Notes under the pieces: generated by a model
What the model was told of the DNA's origin: nothing
The model's database searches: none
Seen by the model: the letters and a program-made list of their open reading frames with translations, nothing else
Shown here: positions 1-8,758 of the stretch, piece after piece
Layout: every line of letters begins with the position of its first letter
Position numbering within the stretch: position 1 is the first letter of the stretch
Translations under genes and position numbers: made by a program
From: Acidovorax sp. NO-1
Lineage (GTDB): Bacteria > Pseudomonadota > Gammaproteobacteria > Burkholderiales > Burkholderiaceae_C
NCBI RefSeq assembly: GCF_000238595.1
Contig: NZ_AGTS01000083.1
Coordinates: 62,001-126,000 of the forward strand
Direction of reading: 5' to 3'
DNA length: 64,000 nt

Positions 1-312
1 GGTGGCGCGCGGCTTCCTGCATTCGCACAGCTACACCTGCAACCCGCTGGCCTGCCGCGCCGCGCTGGCCACGCTGGACCTCTTCGCGCAGACCGACGCG
101 CTGCGCCAGAACCTGGGCACCAGCGAGCGGCTGGCCGCGCAGTTCGCGCCGATCTCCAAGCACCCGCGTGTGCGCTTCGATCGACGCAAGGGCATGGTCT
201 TCGCGTGGCACGTGCTCAGCACGCCTGCCCGACTTCGGCCGCCGCTATGCCTGCCGCGCGCTGGCGCAGGGGCTGCTGCTGCACCCCATCGGCCACACGA
301 TCTACGCCATCT
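1..312 (+). pseudogene. bioA: bioA C-terminal remnant (frameshifted, cut by window edge)
   Basis: The translation from base 2 reads like the C-terminal third of adenosylmethionine-8-amino-7-oxononanoate aminotransferase, the PLP enzyme of biotin synthesis: FLHSHSYTCNPLACRAAL, then HPRVRFDRRKGMVFAWHV. At about base 220 the reading frame changes by one. The match continues in the next frame as DFGRRYACRALAQGLLLHPIGHTIYA and then stops near base 312, without the usual MPPYVI-type end. The frameshift and the missing tail make it a dead gene. Its 5' part lies outside the window, so I cannot say whether the lesion here is the only one. Confidence 0.7.
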
Positions 313-343
313 TATCGACGATGCCCTGGTGCGACAGTAGTGG

Positions 344-1157
344 TCACGCCACCTCCAAATCCACCATCGCCTCGATGCACAGGTTGCGTTCGTACAGCAG
401 CAACGCGCGGATCGCGCGCAGCCTGACCGCCAGGCACGAGGCGTCGGGAGCAAAAGCCAGCTCTTCGGTCAGCGCCGAGGTGCTGTCTGCCAGGGCCTCA
501 CGATGCCGCCCCGCCTTGAACAGCAAGGCGGAAAAGATCACCCGCACCCACATGTGGCCGAAAGGCGAAGGAGCCTCCCCGAACTTCACTTGCACCTCGC
601 GCAAGGACTGGGGGGCCACGGTGAAACGTCAATTGCATTTGTGCGCATAGGCCAGAACCGTTTGTGCGGCGCCATAGTGGAATGGGTCCTGATCTTGTGG
701 TCCTGCCGGCCACTGGCGCACAAAGACCTGGCATAGCGGCGCAAAAAAGCATCATGGGACGACGACGTTGTCCAAGGGCCTGCAACAACGCCAGCAAGCC
801 GCTCTCGACCACCGCCGCCGCGTCAATGGCCCCCATCGCGACCGGCTCCGACGGGCCTCCGATCGCATTCAACAAGGAGCGAACAAAGAACACCTGGTCG
901 CGCCAGGAAGCATCGAGTCCCACCCACACGGGGTCTGCGTCTTTGCAAGCGCGAAACCATCCGCCCATCAATGTCGTCTTGCCATAGCCGACCGGCGCAA
1001 CGATGGCCACGATCCGTTCATGCATGGACAAGGGCGCAATCGCCCGCCGCGCCACTGTGGCCGTCGTCAGGTCAGGAGGAGCCCCCTCGACTGCCGCCTG
1101 GGAGGACGGCGCAGCAACAAGCTGCGGCCACCGAAATCCCGCGTTGGGTTGGGTCAT
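344..1157 (-). pseudogene. decayed MalT/LuxR-type ATP-dependent regulator
   Basis: The start (ATG at 1157, reading MTQPNAGFRWPQL) leads into a P-loop NTPase of the MalT/LuxR type, with Walker A APVGYGKTTLMGGWF at about residues 55-69, then VWVGLDASWRD and VFFVRSLLNAIG. After about residue 145 the frame no longer looks like protein. A helical TPR-like stretch (FKAGRHREALADSTSALTEE, then RAIRALLLYERNLCIEA) reappears in another frame at 344-619. No LuxR helix-turn-helix C-terminus is present. The gene has lost its middle and its DNA-binding end. It lies downstream of the synthetase/thiolase/OB-fold operon on the same strand and may once have regulated it. Family placement is by motif recall. Confidence 0.6.
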
Positions 1158-1194
1158 GTCCTCAGACACTCAGAAGGCGCACGACGACGCTGCC

Positions 1195-1626
1195 TCACGC
1201 TGGAGGTCCGGCCGCCCGGAATCGCGGCAGCGACACACCACCACCGACGGGTTCGCAAACCAACTCGACAGCCATGTCGAAAGTGACTGCTGAAGGGTCT
1301 GCGCCGATGAAGGAGCTGATCATCCGCGGACCTTCTTCGAGTTCGACCAGCAGCACCGCATAGGGCGTGTCCTGTTTGAAAGCCGGGCCGGGCGCCCGGT
1401 GAACCACGCTGAACGAATGCACCTTGGCGCGACCGCTGGCGGCCCGGTGCTCTAGGCGCTCGCTACCGCACTCACGGCAGATCGCCTGTTGGTAGAGCTG
1501 CACGTGGCCGCACGCTGGGCAGTGCTGCAGCAGCAGCTTGCCCTCCTGAATGCCGCGCCAATAGATGTCCGAATCTGCATCTGGCATCGGCTGTGGCTTG
1601 AGGTGGGCGTCTTTGAGGTTGATCAC
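1195..1626 (-). CDS. zinc-ribbon OB-fold (DUF35) acyl-CoA-associated protein
   Basis: A 143-aa protein with an N-terminal rubredoxin-like zinc ribbon (C36, C39, C50, C53 in CPACG...CREC) followed by an OB-fold (about 60-135). This is the DUF35 architecture that pairs with thiolase-like proteins, for example the DUF35 part of the steroid side-chain Ltp2 aldolase complex. The start is GTG at 1626 and overlaps the upstream thiolase stop as GTGA, so the two are translationally coupled and probably form a complex. It is unlikely to be catalytic alone; the OB-fold domain is thought to dock the CoA thioester and stabilise the partner. Family assignment is secure, the partner role is inferred from the overlap. 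Confidence 0.85.
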   Translation of the reverse strand: MINLKDAHLKPQPMPDADSDIYWRGIQEGKLLLQHCPACGHVQLYQQAICRECGSERLEHRAASGRAKVHSFSVVHRAPGPAFKQDTPYAVLLVELEEGPRMISSFIGADPSAVTFDMAVELVCEPVGGGVSLPRFRAAGPPA

Positions 1627-2849
1627 AGCGTGGCCTCCGTTCCCAGGATGGTGGTGGCGTTGGTCGCAAAACCGGCGCCCAGGCTGTGCACCAGGCCAAG
1701 TTCAGCGCCCGCGACCTGGCGTTCACCGCAGCTTCCGCGCAGCTGGTTGACGACCTCGTAGAAATGAAACAGCGAACCCGGCATGCCCGAGTGCGCAAAC
1801 GACAGCAGGCCTCCATGGGTGTTGCAGGGGATGGCGCCGCCGTAGGTGATCTGCCCGTCTTCGACGAAGCGCCCACCTTCGCCCTTGGGGCAGAAGCCGA
1901 GGTCCTCCAGCATCATGATCACCGTGCCGGTGAAGCAGTCATAGATCCCGGCCACGTCGATGTCCTTGGGCCCGCAGCCGGCCATGGCGTAGGCCTTGGC
2001 GCTCGACTGCACCGCGCCCGTGGTGGTCAGCGAGGGCATCAAGAAGATGTGCTCGTGCGTGTAGCATTCGCCGCCGCCGAGGATGTAGATGGGCTTGGCA
2101 ATTCCCAGCGCCCTGGCGCGCTCGGTCGAGGTGACGATGAAAGCTGCTGCGCCGTCGGAGATGAGCGAGCAGTCGAGCTTGTGGTAGGGCGTTGTCACCC
2201 AGCCGGAATTCAGCACGTCATCGACGCTCAGCGGATCGGTCATCTGCGCCCCCGGCGTGCGGCGTGCGTGTTCGCGGTGGATCACCGCCACCTTGGCAAA
2301 TTGCTCGGAGGTGGTGCCGAACTCCTTCATGTGGCGATGCGCTGTCATGGCGAAGGTGTTGGCCACGGGAATGCCGAATGGCATTTCGTATTGCTGGTCC
2401 CGGCTTTCGGTCATCGAGCGCAGGGCCAGGTCGGGCGACAGACCAGTCAGCAAGCTGTCGCCGCCCACCACCAGAACGGTCTCGGCCAGGCCGCCAGCAA
2501 TGGCGGCGGCGGCGATGTTGAACAGGGTGGCCGCCGTGGCGCCGGAGACCTGCATCGTGTTGGAGAACGTCGGCTGGATGCCGAGGTACTCACTGAAGGC
2601 TACGCTGAATCGGTGAAACGGCGAGGCGAAGGCGGAGCTGGAAAGCACGCCATCGACCTCGTGCTTGCCGATGCCGGCATCGGCAAGCGCCTTGCCTGCT
2701 GCGTCGGCGGCCAGCGCGAGCGCGCTCTTGCCCGGCACGCGGCCGACGGCCGAAATGCCGGCGCCGATGATCGCGGTTTCACCGCGGAGACTGCGCGGCG
2801 ATGAGTTCGTTTGAGGGGTCATGATTGAGTGTCCAGAGTTGGAGGTCAC
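1623..2849 (-). CDS. thiolase-fold protein lacking thiolase catalytic residues (candidate aldolase)
   Basis: A 408-aa thiolase-superfamily protein of the lipid-transfer/SCP2-thiolase group (AIIGAGISAVGRVPG near residues 26-40; CSLISDGAAAFIV in the middle). The nucleophilic Cys is replaced: the region reads MQVSGATAATLF at about 99-110. The usual HDCF motif is YDCF (about 304), and GHPxGATG is AHSGMPG (about 353). It therefore cannot do ordinary thiolysis. The closest functional precedent is the Ltp2-type retro-aldolase that works with a DUF35 partner, and such a partner is the next gene. The start is taken as GTG 2849, which overlaps the synthetase stop (GTGA); ATG 2822 is an alternative without a clear ribosome site. 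The aldolase role is inference. Confidence 0.75.
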   Translation of the reverse strand: MTSNSGHSIMTPQTNSSPRSLRGETAIIGAGISAVGRVPGKSALALAADAAGKALADAGIGKHEVDGVLSSSAFASPFHRFSVAFSEYLGIQPTFSNTMQVSGATAATLFNIAAAAIAGGLAETVLVVGGDSLLTGLSPDLALRSMTESRDQQYEMPFGIPVANTFAMTAHRHMKEFGTTSEQFAKVAVIHREHARRTPGAQMTDPLSVDDVLNSGWVTTPYHKLDCSLISDGAAAFIVTSTERARALGIAKPIYILGGGECYTHEHIFLMPSLTTTGAVQSSAKAYAMAGCGPKDIDVAGIYDCFTGTVIMMLEDLGFCPKGEGGRFVEDGQITYGGAIPCNTHGGLLSFAHSGMPGSLFHFYEVVNQLRGSCGERQVAGAELGLVHSLGAGFATNATTILGTEATL

Positions 2850-4483
2850 GCCCCCGAAGCATGCACGCGTTGTCGCAATTGCGCCTTCAAAATTTTCCCC
2901 ACCGGGTTGCGCGGGATGATGTCAAGGTACTCAATATGCTCGGGCAGCTTGTAGACCGCCACGCCAATTTGTTTCAAGTGGTCAACGATATCTTCCAGCG
3001 TCGGCAGCCGGGCCTTGTCCTTGGGCACGACGTAGATACAGGTCTTCTCGCCCATGATTTCGTCGGGCACCGCCACCGCTGCTACCTCTTGCACACCGGG
3101 GTGGGTGAGTACCAGGTTCTCGACCTCGGCGGCGCTTATATTGAAACCACCACGAATGATGATGTCCTTCTTGCGGTCAAAAAAGCCGATGTGGCGTTCA
3201 TCGCGCACGATGAAAAAATCACCGGTGCGAAAGAAACCGTCGGCCGTGAACGAATTCTGCGCGAGGTCTGGCCGCCGGTAGTAGCCGGCAAACACGTTGG
3301 GTCCGCGATAGACCAACTCGCCCACCTCGCCTGGCCGCGTGCATTCTTGGTCTTGCTCGTCAAGCAGCTTGGCTTGTACGCCTTCCATTGTCGACGGCCA
3401 TTCAAGTCCCGGCTTGCCCCACCAGGGAAAATGGTCCGATCGCATAGCGAAGTCCGGCACGTCAACCGGGCCGCCAACCAAGCCTGTGCCCTCGGTCTGC
3501 CCCCACAGGTTGCAGATCTCGATGTTCCAGCGGCGCTTGAACTCCTCCATGCTCCAGCGCGAGGGCGGCGCTGAGCCTGTGGCGATTGAGCGGATGGATG
3601 ACAAATCGAGGCAGTCGACATTGGGCAGCTTGAGGATCATGTTCAGGATTGCAGGCACCAGAATCGTGAACTGAACCTTTTCCGTGAGTATTTGCTTGAG
3701 GAACAGTTCGACATTGAGCGGATGGTGCAGCAGCAGCGTGCCACGCGCTGCCAGCCAGCTCAGCCAAGCCACGGCACCCGTCATGTTGACCATCGGTGCT
3801 GGTGCCAGTACACGGTCACCCTCTTGAATGCCCGCCGTATTGGGCACCAGCCGCATCTGGTAAAGCCAGTTGTTGTGCGACATCGGACAGCCCTTGGCAT
3901 GTGATTCAGTACCCGAGGACCAGCACAGGCTGAAAATATCGTTGGCACTGACGCTGACAGCGTCCAGCAGGGCCTGGTCTGGTGCCTGTGCGGCCAAAGC
4001 GGTGACGTCTTCAATCGCCACGGTGGCGTAGCCTAGCTTGGCAGCCATCGAAATGTGGTCGAAGCCCTTGAAATTTTTTACGCCGATGTAGAGCTGCGCC
4101 TGACTGGCCTCTGCGACGTTGCGCAACTCGGTTTCGCGCCACTGCATGGCCACCGGAGACAGCACGCCTCCGGCGCGGGACACAGCAAAGTACAACGCAA
4201 TCAACTCCCAGACATTGGGTAACTGCGCAACCACAACATCGTCTTTTTTAAGTCCACGGCGAATCAGCCCGGTGGCAATCGCGTCGACGGCTTTGCCGAA
4301 CTCGCTCCAAGTTACCGAGGTGGCGGGCGTGCCGATGAGCGCCTCACGGTCTGGTGTATCGACGATGGCCACTCGTTGCGGAACATCGACAACATGTGCC
4401 GCAACCACATCAAGCAGGGTGCGGCCCCCCCAAAGTTTGGCGGCAGTGTAGTGTTCAATCGTAGAAGGCGAATGCAGGATCAT
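2846..4483 (-). CDS. AMP-dependent acyl-CoA synthetase
   Basis: A 545-aa ANL-superfamily ligase that activates a carboxylic acid to its CoA thioester through an acyl-adenylate. The P-loop-like motif is SSGTESHAKG (about 189-198), a divergent form of TSGTTGxPKG. NLWGQTEGTG is the A5 region, TGDFFI and FDRKKDIIIRGG are the A7/A8 hinge motifs, and NPVGKILK near the C-terminus carries the adenylation lysine (about K530). It opens a three-gene overlapping operon with a degenerate thiolase and a DUF35 protein, so it probably activates the substrate that the thiolase-like protein later cleaves. The start ATG 4483 has a weak GAAGAAA ribosome site. The substrate is unknown; the unusual A3 motif sets it apart from the three other synthetases in the window. 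Confidence 0.85.
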   Translation of the reverse strand: MILHSPSTIEHYTAAKLWGGRTLLDVVAAHVVDVPQRVAIVDTPDREALIGTPATSVTWSEFGKAVDAIATGLIRRGLKKDDVVVAQLPNVWELIALYFAVSRAGGVLSPVAMQWRETELRNVAEASQAQLYIGVKNFKGFDHISMAAKLGYATVAIEDVTALAAQAPDQALLDAVSVSANDIFSLCWSSGTESHAKGCPMSHNNWLYQMRLVPNTAGIQEGDRVLAPAPMVNMTGAVAWLSWLAARGTLLLHHPLNVELFLKQILTEKVQFTILVPAILNMILKLPNVDCLDLSSIRSIATGSAPPSRWSMEEFKRRWNIEICNLWGQTEGTGLVGGPVDVPDFAMRSDHFPWWGKPGLEWPSTMEGVQAKLLDEQDQECTRPGEVGELVYRGPNVFAGYYRRPDLAQNSFTADGFFRTGDFFIVRDERHIGFFDRKKDIIIRGGFNISAAEVENLVLTHPGVQEVAAVAVPDEIMGEKTCIYVVPKDKARLPTLEDIVDHLKQIGVAVYKLPEHIEYLDIIPRNPVGKILKAQLRQRVHASGA

Positions 4484-4530
4484 GAGTAGTTTCTTCAGAA
4501 AATTTTGATTAAATCAACGAAAAGCTTTGG

Positions 4531-5214
4531 TCAGCTCTGGGGATCGAAACCATGGAAGCTGGCAAACGCCTCCACATCGGTTCGTTCGGTAATGAAGGCA
4601 TTCTCCGGGGCCGACAGATCCTCGTGCCCGAGGGCGATGCCGCAGGCGAGGATTTCGTGGTCACTGATCGGCAACTGGGCGCGCGCCACCTTGTGGAACC
4701 AGGCAAACGCGGCCTGCGCACAGGTGTGCAGTCCCTGCGCGCGCGCGGCCACCAGAATGTTCTGGATGAACATGCCCAGGTCCATGAAGCTGCCAGTGTT
4801 CAAACGGCGGTCGAGCGTGACGAGCAGCCCCACCGGCGCGTCGAAGAACGTGTAGTTGCGCAGCATCTGGCGCTCGCGTGCCGCCGCGTCGTCGCGGGCG
4901 ATGCCCAGGCTGGCATACAAACCGAAACCGCAGCGACGCCGGCGCTCCAGATAAGGCTCGACCCAGGTCGTGGGGTAATACGCGTACTCGGGCTGATGCC
5001 GGTCAGGCTCGTGCGTGGCCGCCTCAATGAAGGCATCACACAGGCGCTGCCGGGCCTCACCCGCCACCGCATACACCTTCCACGGCTGCACGTTGTTGCC
5101 ACTCGGGGCACGCGCCGCCACGCTCAGAATGTGCTGCACCACCGAGGAAGGAACGGAGGCAGGTAGAAACCGCCTGACCGATTTTCGGCTGCGGATCGCT
5201 TCGTCGACATGCAC
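4531..5214 (-). CDS. nitroreductase-family FMN oxidoreductase
   Basis: A protein of about 227 aa with typical nitroreductase features: AIRSRKSVRRFLP at the N-terminus (phosphate/FMN contact), ARAPSGNNVQPWKVYAV (about 33-50), MFIQNILVAARAQGLHTCAQ, and ACGIALGHED near the C-terminus. The family reduces nitro groups, quinones or enones with NAD(P)H and FMN. The longer reading frame would overlap the divergent ligase gene, so I chose GTG 5214, giving MHVDEAIRSRK and preceded by AAGGCGG at a suitable distance. It is transcribed away from the ligase at 5315. A role in reducing an enone or dienoyl intermediate is possible but nothing in the sequence proves it. Confidence 0.8.
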   Translation of the reverse strand: MHVDEAIRSRKSVRRFLPASVPSSVVQHILSVAARAPSGNNVQPWKVYAVAGEARQRLCDAFIEAATHEPDRHQPEYAYYPTTWVEPYLERRRRCGFGLYASLGIARDDAAARERQMLRNYTFFDAPVGLLVTLDRRLNTGSFMDLGMFIQNILVAARAQGLHTCAQAAFAWFHKVARAQLPISDHEILACGIALGHEDLSAPENAFITERTDVEAFASFHGFDPQS

Positions 5215-5314
5215 GGATAGACCGCCTTTCTGACTACGTAGAGCTGCGGAGAAGAAACGACGCGGTGAGACTGCACCGCTGGACTCCAATACGACGTTCG
5301 GATAGGATTGCCAC

Positions 5315-7285
5315 ATGAATTCTACCAAACAACCGTTTGATTGGGCGCCTTCCCCTGAACTGATGGCGCAGTCCAACCTGACCGCTTTTTTGCACAAAGT
5401 GGGCGAGTCCGACTTCGAAAACTTGAGTGCCCGTGCCGACGCCGATCCGGCCTGGCTGATGCAAGAGGTGTTCGAGTTCTGCGACTTCCGCTTCTACCAG
5501 CCCTACACGCAGATGCTTGACACCTCGCGCGGCATCGAATGGGCACGCTGGTGCATCGGCGGCACCACCAACATCGTGCTGAACTGCCTGGAACGGCACC
5601 GCGGAACGCCGGTGTGGGACCAGCCTTTCCTGGTGTGGGAGGGCGAAGACCCGAAAAACCGCAAGTCCTTGAGCTACCGCGAATTTGACGCCGAAGTCTG
5701 CCGCCTGGCCGGAGCGCTGCAGTCGCTGGGCATCGGCCAGGGCGACCGGGTCGGCCTGTACCTGCCCAATCTGCCGGAGACCTTTGTCGCATTCTTTGCC
5801 GTACTGAAAATTGGCGCCGTGTTGATGCCGCTGTTCTCCGGCTTCGGGCCGCAGCCCATTGTCGCCCGCCTGAACGACGGCGAGGCCAAGGCGGTGCTGA
5901 CGGTGGACGGCACCTGGCGGCGCGGCACGCCCGGCGTAATGAAGTCGGTGCTGGACGAAGCACTTGCCGAGGTGCCCAGCGTGCAGCACGTGGTGGTGCT
6001 GCGCCACCTGGGCGACGCCGCCCCCTGCCCGATGACGCCGGGACGCGACCACGACTGGGCCAGCCTGGTCGCCGGCCAGCCTCACGACATGCCGACCGCC
6101 GAGATGGCCGCCGACGCGCCCGCCGTGCTGCTCTACACCTCTGGCACCACCGGCAAGCCCAAGGGCTGCGTCTGGACGCACGTCGGCTTCCTGGGCTCGA
6201 TGGTCACGCGCGACATGCACATCTGTGCCGATTTCAAGTCGAGCGACCGTTTCTTCTTCATGAGCGACATGGGCTGGATGGTGGGCGCCATGTGCGCCTG
6301 CATTCCGAGCTATTTCGGCGGCAGCCTGCTGGTGGCCGAAGGCACGCCCGACTTCCCCGACACGGGCCGCTTCTGGCGCCTGGTGCAAGATCACAAAGTC
6401 ACCTACCTGGGTGTCGCGCCCACGCTGATCCGCAGCCTGATGCGCTACGGCGACGAAGAAGTCCAGCGCTACGACTTGTCTTCGCTGCGCATCACCTGCT
6501 CCGGCGGCGAGGCCTGGACCGAGGCGCCCTGGCGCTGGTTCTTCAAGCACATCTGCAAAGAGAAATTGCCGTTCCTCAACATCGTCGGCGGCACCGAGGT
6601 GGGCGGCTGCAACTTCACCGGCACCCTGCACCATCCCTTGCGGCCAGGCTCGTTCGGCGCGCGCGGGCTCGGCGCCGGGGTTGACATCGTCGATGAAAGC
6701 GGCGAGCCGGTCGGCGCGGGCCAGGTCGGCGAGCTGGTGCTGCGCAACCCCAACATCGGCTTCACCAAGAGCCTGTGGCGCGACGACGAACGCTACCTCG
6801 ACAGCTACTGGCGCACCATTGCGGGCGTCTGGGTGCATGGCGACTTTGCGATGCGCGATGCGGACGGCCTGTTCTACATCCTCGGACGCAGCGACGACAC
6901 GATTAAGGTCTCAGGCAAGCGCACCGGCCCGTCGGAGATCGAAACCCTGCTCACCGGCACCGGCAAGGTGTCAGAGGCGGCGGTGATCGGCGTGCCCGAC
7001 GAGATCAAGGGCTCGGCCATCGTCTGCGTCTGCGTGCCGATGCCCGGCGTGGCGGCGGACGCGGCGCTGAAGGCCGAACTGTCGCAGGCGGTCGTCCATG
7101 GCATGGGCGCCTCCTACCGCCCCCGGCAGGTGCTGCTGGTCAGCGACCTGCCCAAGACGCGCAACATGAAGATCATGCGCCGCGTGGTGCGGGCGTTGTA
7201 CAAGGGCGACAGTCCGGGCGACTTGTCGTCGCTGGTCAACCCGGAAACGGTGGCCGAGCTGCAGGGCAAACTTGCAAAAGCTTGA
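5315..7285 (+). CDS. acetyl-CoA-synthetase-like acyl-CoA ligase
   Basis: A 656-aa ANL ligase of the acetyl/propionyl/acetoacetyl-CoA synthetase branch. It has an N-terminal ACAS-type segment (SDFENLSARADADP), the A3 motif YTSGTTGKPKGCVW at about 273-286, the GGTEVGG acyl-pocket region, VHGDFAMRDADG and GRSDDTIKVSGKR (A7/A8), and a C-terminal KTRNMKIMRR with the likely catalytic lysine (about 618). Length fits the family. It stands alone on the plus strand, between the divergent nitroreductase and a strong terminator at 7298-7340, so it is probably a single-gene transcript. It may recycle short-chain acids released by catabolism. The exact acyl substrate is not readable. Confidence 0.85.
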   Translation: MNSTKQPFDWAPSPELMAQSNLTAFLHKVGESDFENLSARADADPAWLMQEVFEFCDFRFYQPYTQMLDTSRGIEWARWCIGGTTNIVLNCLERHRGTPVWDQPFLVWEGEDPKNRKSLSYREFDAEVCRLAGALQSLGIGQGDRVGLYLPNLPETFVAFFAVLKIGAVLMPLFSGFGPQPIVARLNDGEAKAVLTVDGTWRRGTPGVMKSVLDEALAEVPSVQHVVVLRHLGDAAPCPMTPGRDHDWASLVAGQPHDMPTAEMAADAPAVLLYTSGTTGKPKGCVWTHVGFLGSMVTRDMHICADFKSSDRFFFMSDMGWMVGAMCACIPSYFGGSLLVAEGTPDFPDTGRFWRLVQDHKVTYLGVAPTLIRSLMRYGDEEVQRYDLSSLRITCSGGEAWTEAPWRWFFKHICKEKLPFLNIVGGTEVGGCNFTGTLHHPLRPGSFGARGLGAGVDIVDESGEPVGAGQVGELVLRNPNIGFTKSLWRDDERYLDSYWRTIAGVWVHGDFAMRDADGLFYILGRSDDTIKVSGKRTGPSEIETLLTGTGKVSEAAVIGVPDEIKGSAIVCVCVPMPGVAADAALKAELSQAVVHGMGASYRPRQVLLVSDLPKTRNMKIMRRVVRALYKGDSPGDLSSLVNPETVAELQGKLAKA

Positions 7286-7297
7286 GCCTGGTTGTGC

Positions 7298-7340
7298 GCC
7301 ATATCCTGCCCTGACGGGCAGGATGTGGCCCCGGATTTTT
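7298..7340 (+). terminator. Rho-independent terminator after the acyl-CoA ligase gene
   Basis: A 14-bp stem (7298-7311 with 7316-7329, one G-T wobble) closes on the 4-nt loop tgac and is followed by five T residues at 7336-7340. It begins 12 bp after the ligase stop codon. The T run touches the stop codon of the convergent DUF5519 gene. For the minus strand the stem would serve as a T-less, weaker terminator. Confidence 0.85.
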
Positions 7341-7810
7341 CACGCCTCTGACGATGTCGCCGCAGTATGCGACGCCGTCAGCAAATCGCAAACCACCTGC
7401 AGTTCCTCGTCGTCACGCGGCCCATAGACCATCACGATGTTCCCGGGCAGGCCATATTGACCCGCCAGCGGATGCAACTCCGCCCAGCCGTTTTCGATGA
7501 CCTGGGGAACGATCTCGGGCGGCAAGGTCATGTGCAGACTGCCGTCACTGGGCGGGTGGATGTGGGCGAACTCCTTGCCGAACATGAAGGCGCCGAAGGA
7601 CTGGCATCCGCATCGCGGTAAATAAAAAGCACGCGCTCCGGGAACAGACACCTGGCTCGGACCAACTTCCACGCTGCCCAGGGACTGCCCCCTCTCGAAA
7701 ACCAGCTCTTGCAGTTCTACCGGCGCATTCTGTTCAAGCTGCGTGTGCGGGTCGCTTGGCGTCGTTTGTGGGCGAGCGCCACGGCGCTGATGGCTGAGAT
7801 AACTTGTCAT
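7340..7810 (-). CDS. DUF5519 / luciferase-domain-like small protein
   Basis: A 156-aa protein whose middle reads GKEFAHIHPPSDGSLHMTLP (about 78-97), followed by GWAELHPLAGQYGLPGNIVMVYGPRDDEEL. This is the signature of the DUF5519 family, labelled luciferase domain in some databases without evidence of luminescence. Function is unknown; the paired histidines suggest a ligand or metal pocket. The start is ATG 7810 with a GGAGAA ribosome site. It is the last gene of an apparent operon with the CDGSH protein and the LigB-type dioxygenase, separated from the latter by 111 bp with no gene. Confidence 0.65.
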   Translation of the reverse strand: MTSYLSHQRRGARPQTTPSDPHTQLEQNAPVELQELVFERGQSLGSVEVGPSQVSVPGARAFYLPRCGCQSFGAFMFGKEFAHIHPPSDGSLHMTLPPEIVPQVIENGWAELHPLAGQYGLPGNIVMVYGPRDDEELQVVCDLLTASHTAATSSEA

Positions 7811-7921
7811 GCGGTTCTCCGTCTTCGCACTTCATCGTTTGTTGCTGTACACCTGCCGCGAGGGTAACCGGCAACACCCCTCCGGCGACAAGCGCCTACC
7901 GGCCCAGCAAGCCACCGCCAC

Positions 7922-8749
7922 TCAGACCCCGCCTTCCTGGCCGAACCTGAAGCTGGAGACGGTGACGCCGCCAAAGAAGCCTTCCTCGTGGTACACGCAC
8001 ACGGTTTCATCATGCCCGGCGGCACCCACCGCCACCATCAGGGGCAGCAGATGGTCTTCTTGCGGATGGGCCACGCGGGCGGCCGGCGCGTCTTGCCAGT
8101 CGATCAGCCGCTGCTCACGCTGGTGCGGCTCGGTGGTGATCAAGGTCTGCTGCAGCCAGTCGTCGAATTGCATTGACGGCCCTGCGGCGGACGGCCCCAT
8201 GCGGCGCGTGTTGTCGTAGCTCAGCCCGCTGCCGACGATCAGCACGCCCTGCTCGCGCAGCGGCGCCAGGGCACGGCCGACGGCCAAATGCTCTGCCGGG
8301 TCATAGCCCGCGCGCAGTGACAGTTGCACGACCGGCACATCGGCCAGCGGGTACATCACCACCAGCGGCGCGAAGCTGCCGTGATCGAACCCGCGCTGGG
8401 CATCGAGCCGCGCCGAGAACCCTGCGGTCTGGATCAACTGCCGCGCCTGCTCGGCCAGCGCTGGCAGGCCCGGAGCCAGGTACTGGACATGGTAGGTATG
8501 CTCGGGGAAGCCAGCGTAGTCGTAAACCATGGGAGGCCGTTCGGCGGCCATCACGGTGAACTCGCGCTCCTCCCAATGGGCGGAGATCACGAGCACCGCC
8601 TTCGGTCGCTCGCCGAGCTGGCGCGGCATGTCCCGCAGGGACTGCGCCAGACGGTCGTACATGCCGTTGGACTGCGCCATCATGTATCGCCAGGGCCCAC
8701 CGCCGTGTGAGATGAAGTAGGTCGGCAATCGCTCCGTTGTCACGGGCAT
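7922..8749 (-). CDS. LigB-superfamily extradiol dioxygenase (4,5-DOPA dioxygenase type)
   Basis: A 275-aa protein of the class III extradiol dioxygenase family (YgiD/DODA group). Metal-binding and catalytic histidines are visible in FISHGGGPW (H15), VISAHWE (H58), GFDHGSFAPL (about 118-127) and AHPQEDHLLPL (about 230-240). Bacterial members open catechol-type rings; YgiD itself is zinc-bound and acts on DOPA. It begins 9 bp after the CDGSH gene stop, so the two are co-transcribed. A single dioxygenase here could handle a catecholic by-product, but no other aromatic ring-cleavage gene is in the window. Confidence 0.85.
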   Translation of the reverse strand: MPVTTERLPTYFISHGGGPWRYMMAQSNGMYDRLAQSLRDMPRQLGERPKAVLVISAHWEEREFTVMAAERPPMVYDYAGFPEHTYHVQYLAPGLPALAEQARQLIQTAGFSARLDAQRGFDHGSFAPLVVMYPLADVPVVQLSLRAGYDPAEHLAVGRALAPLREQGVLIVGSGLSYDNTRRMGPSAAGPSMQFDDWLQQTLITTEPHQREQRLIDWQDAPAARVAHPQEDHLLPLMVAVGAAGHDETVCVYHEEGFFGGVTVSSFRFGQEGGV

Positions 8750-8758
8750 GGTCCGCTC

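Noticed and set aside
5234-6838. 534-codon open frame on the minus strand
   Set aside because: It is antisense to the acyl-CoA ligase at 5315, is rich in Ala/Gly/His/Gln typical of shadow frames in GC-rich DNA, and shows no domain motif.
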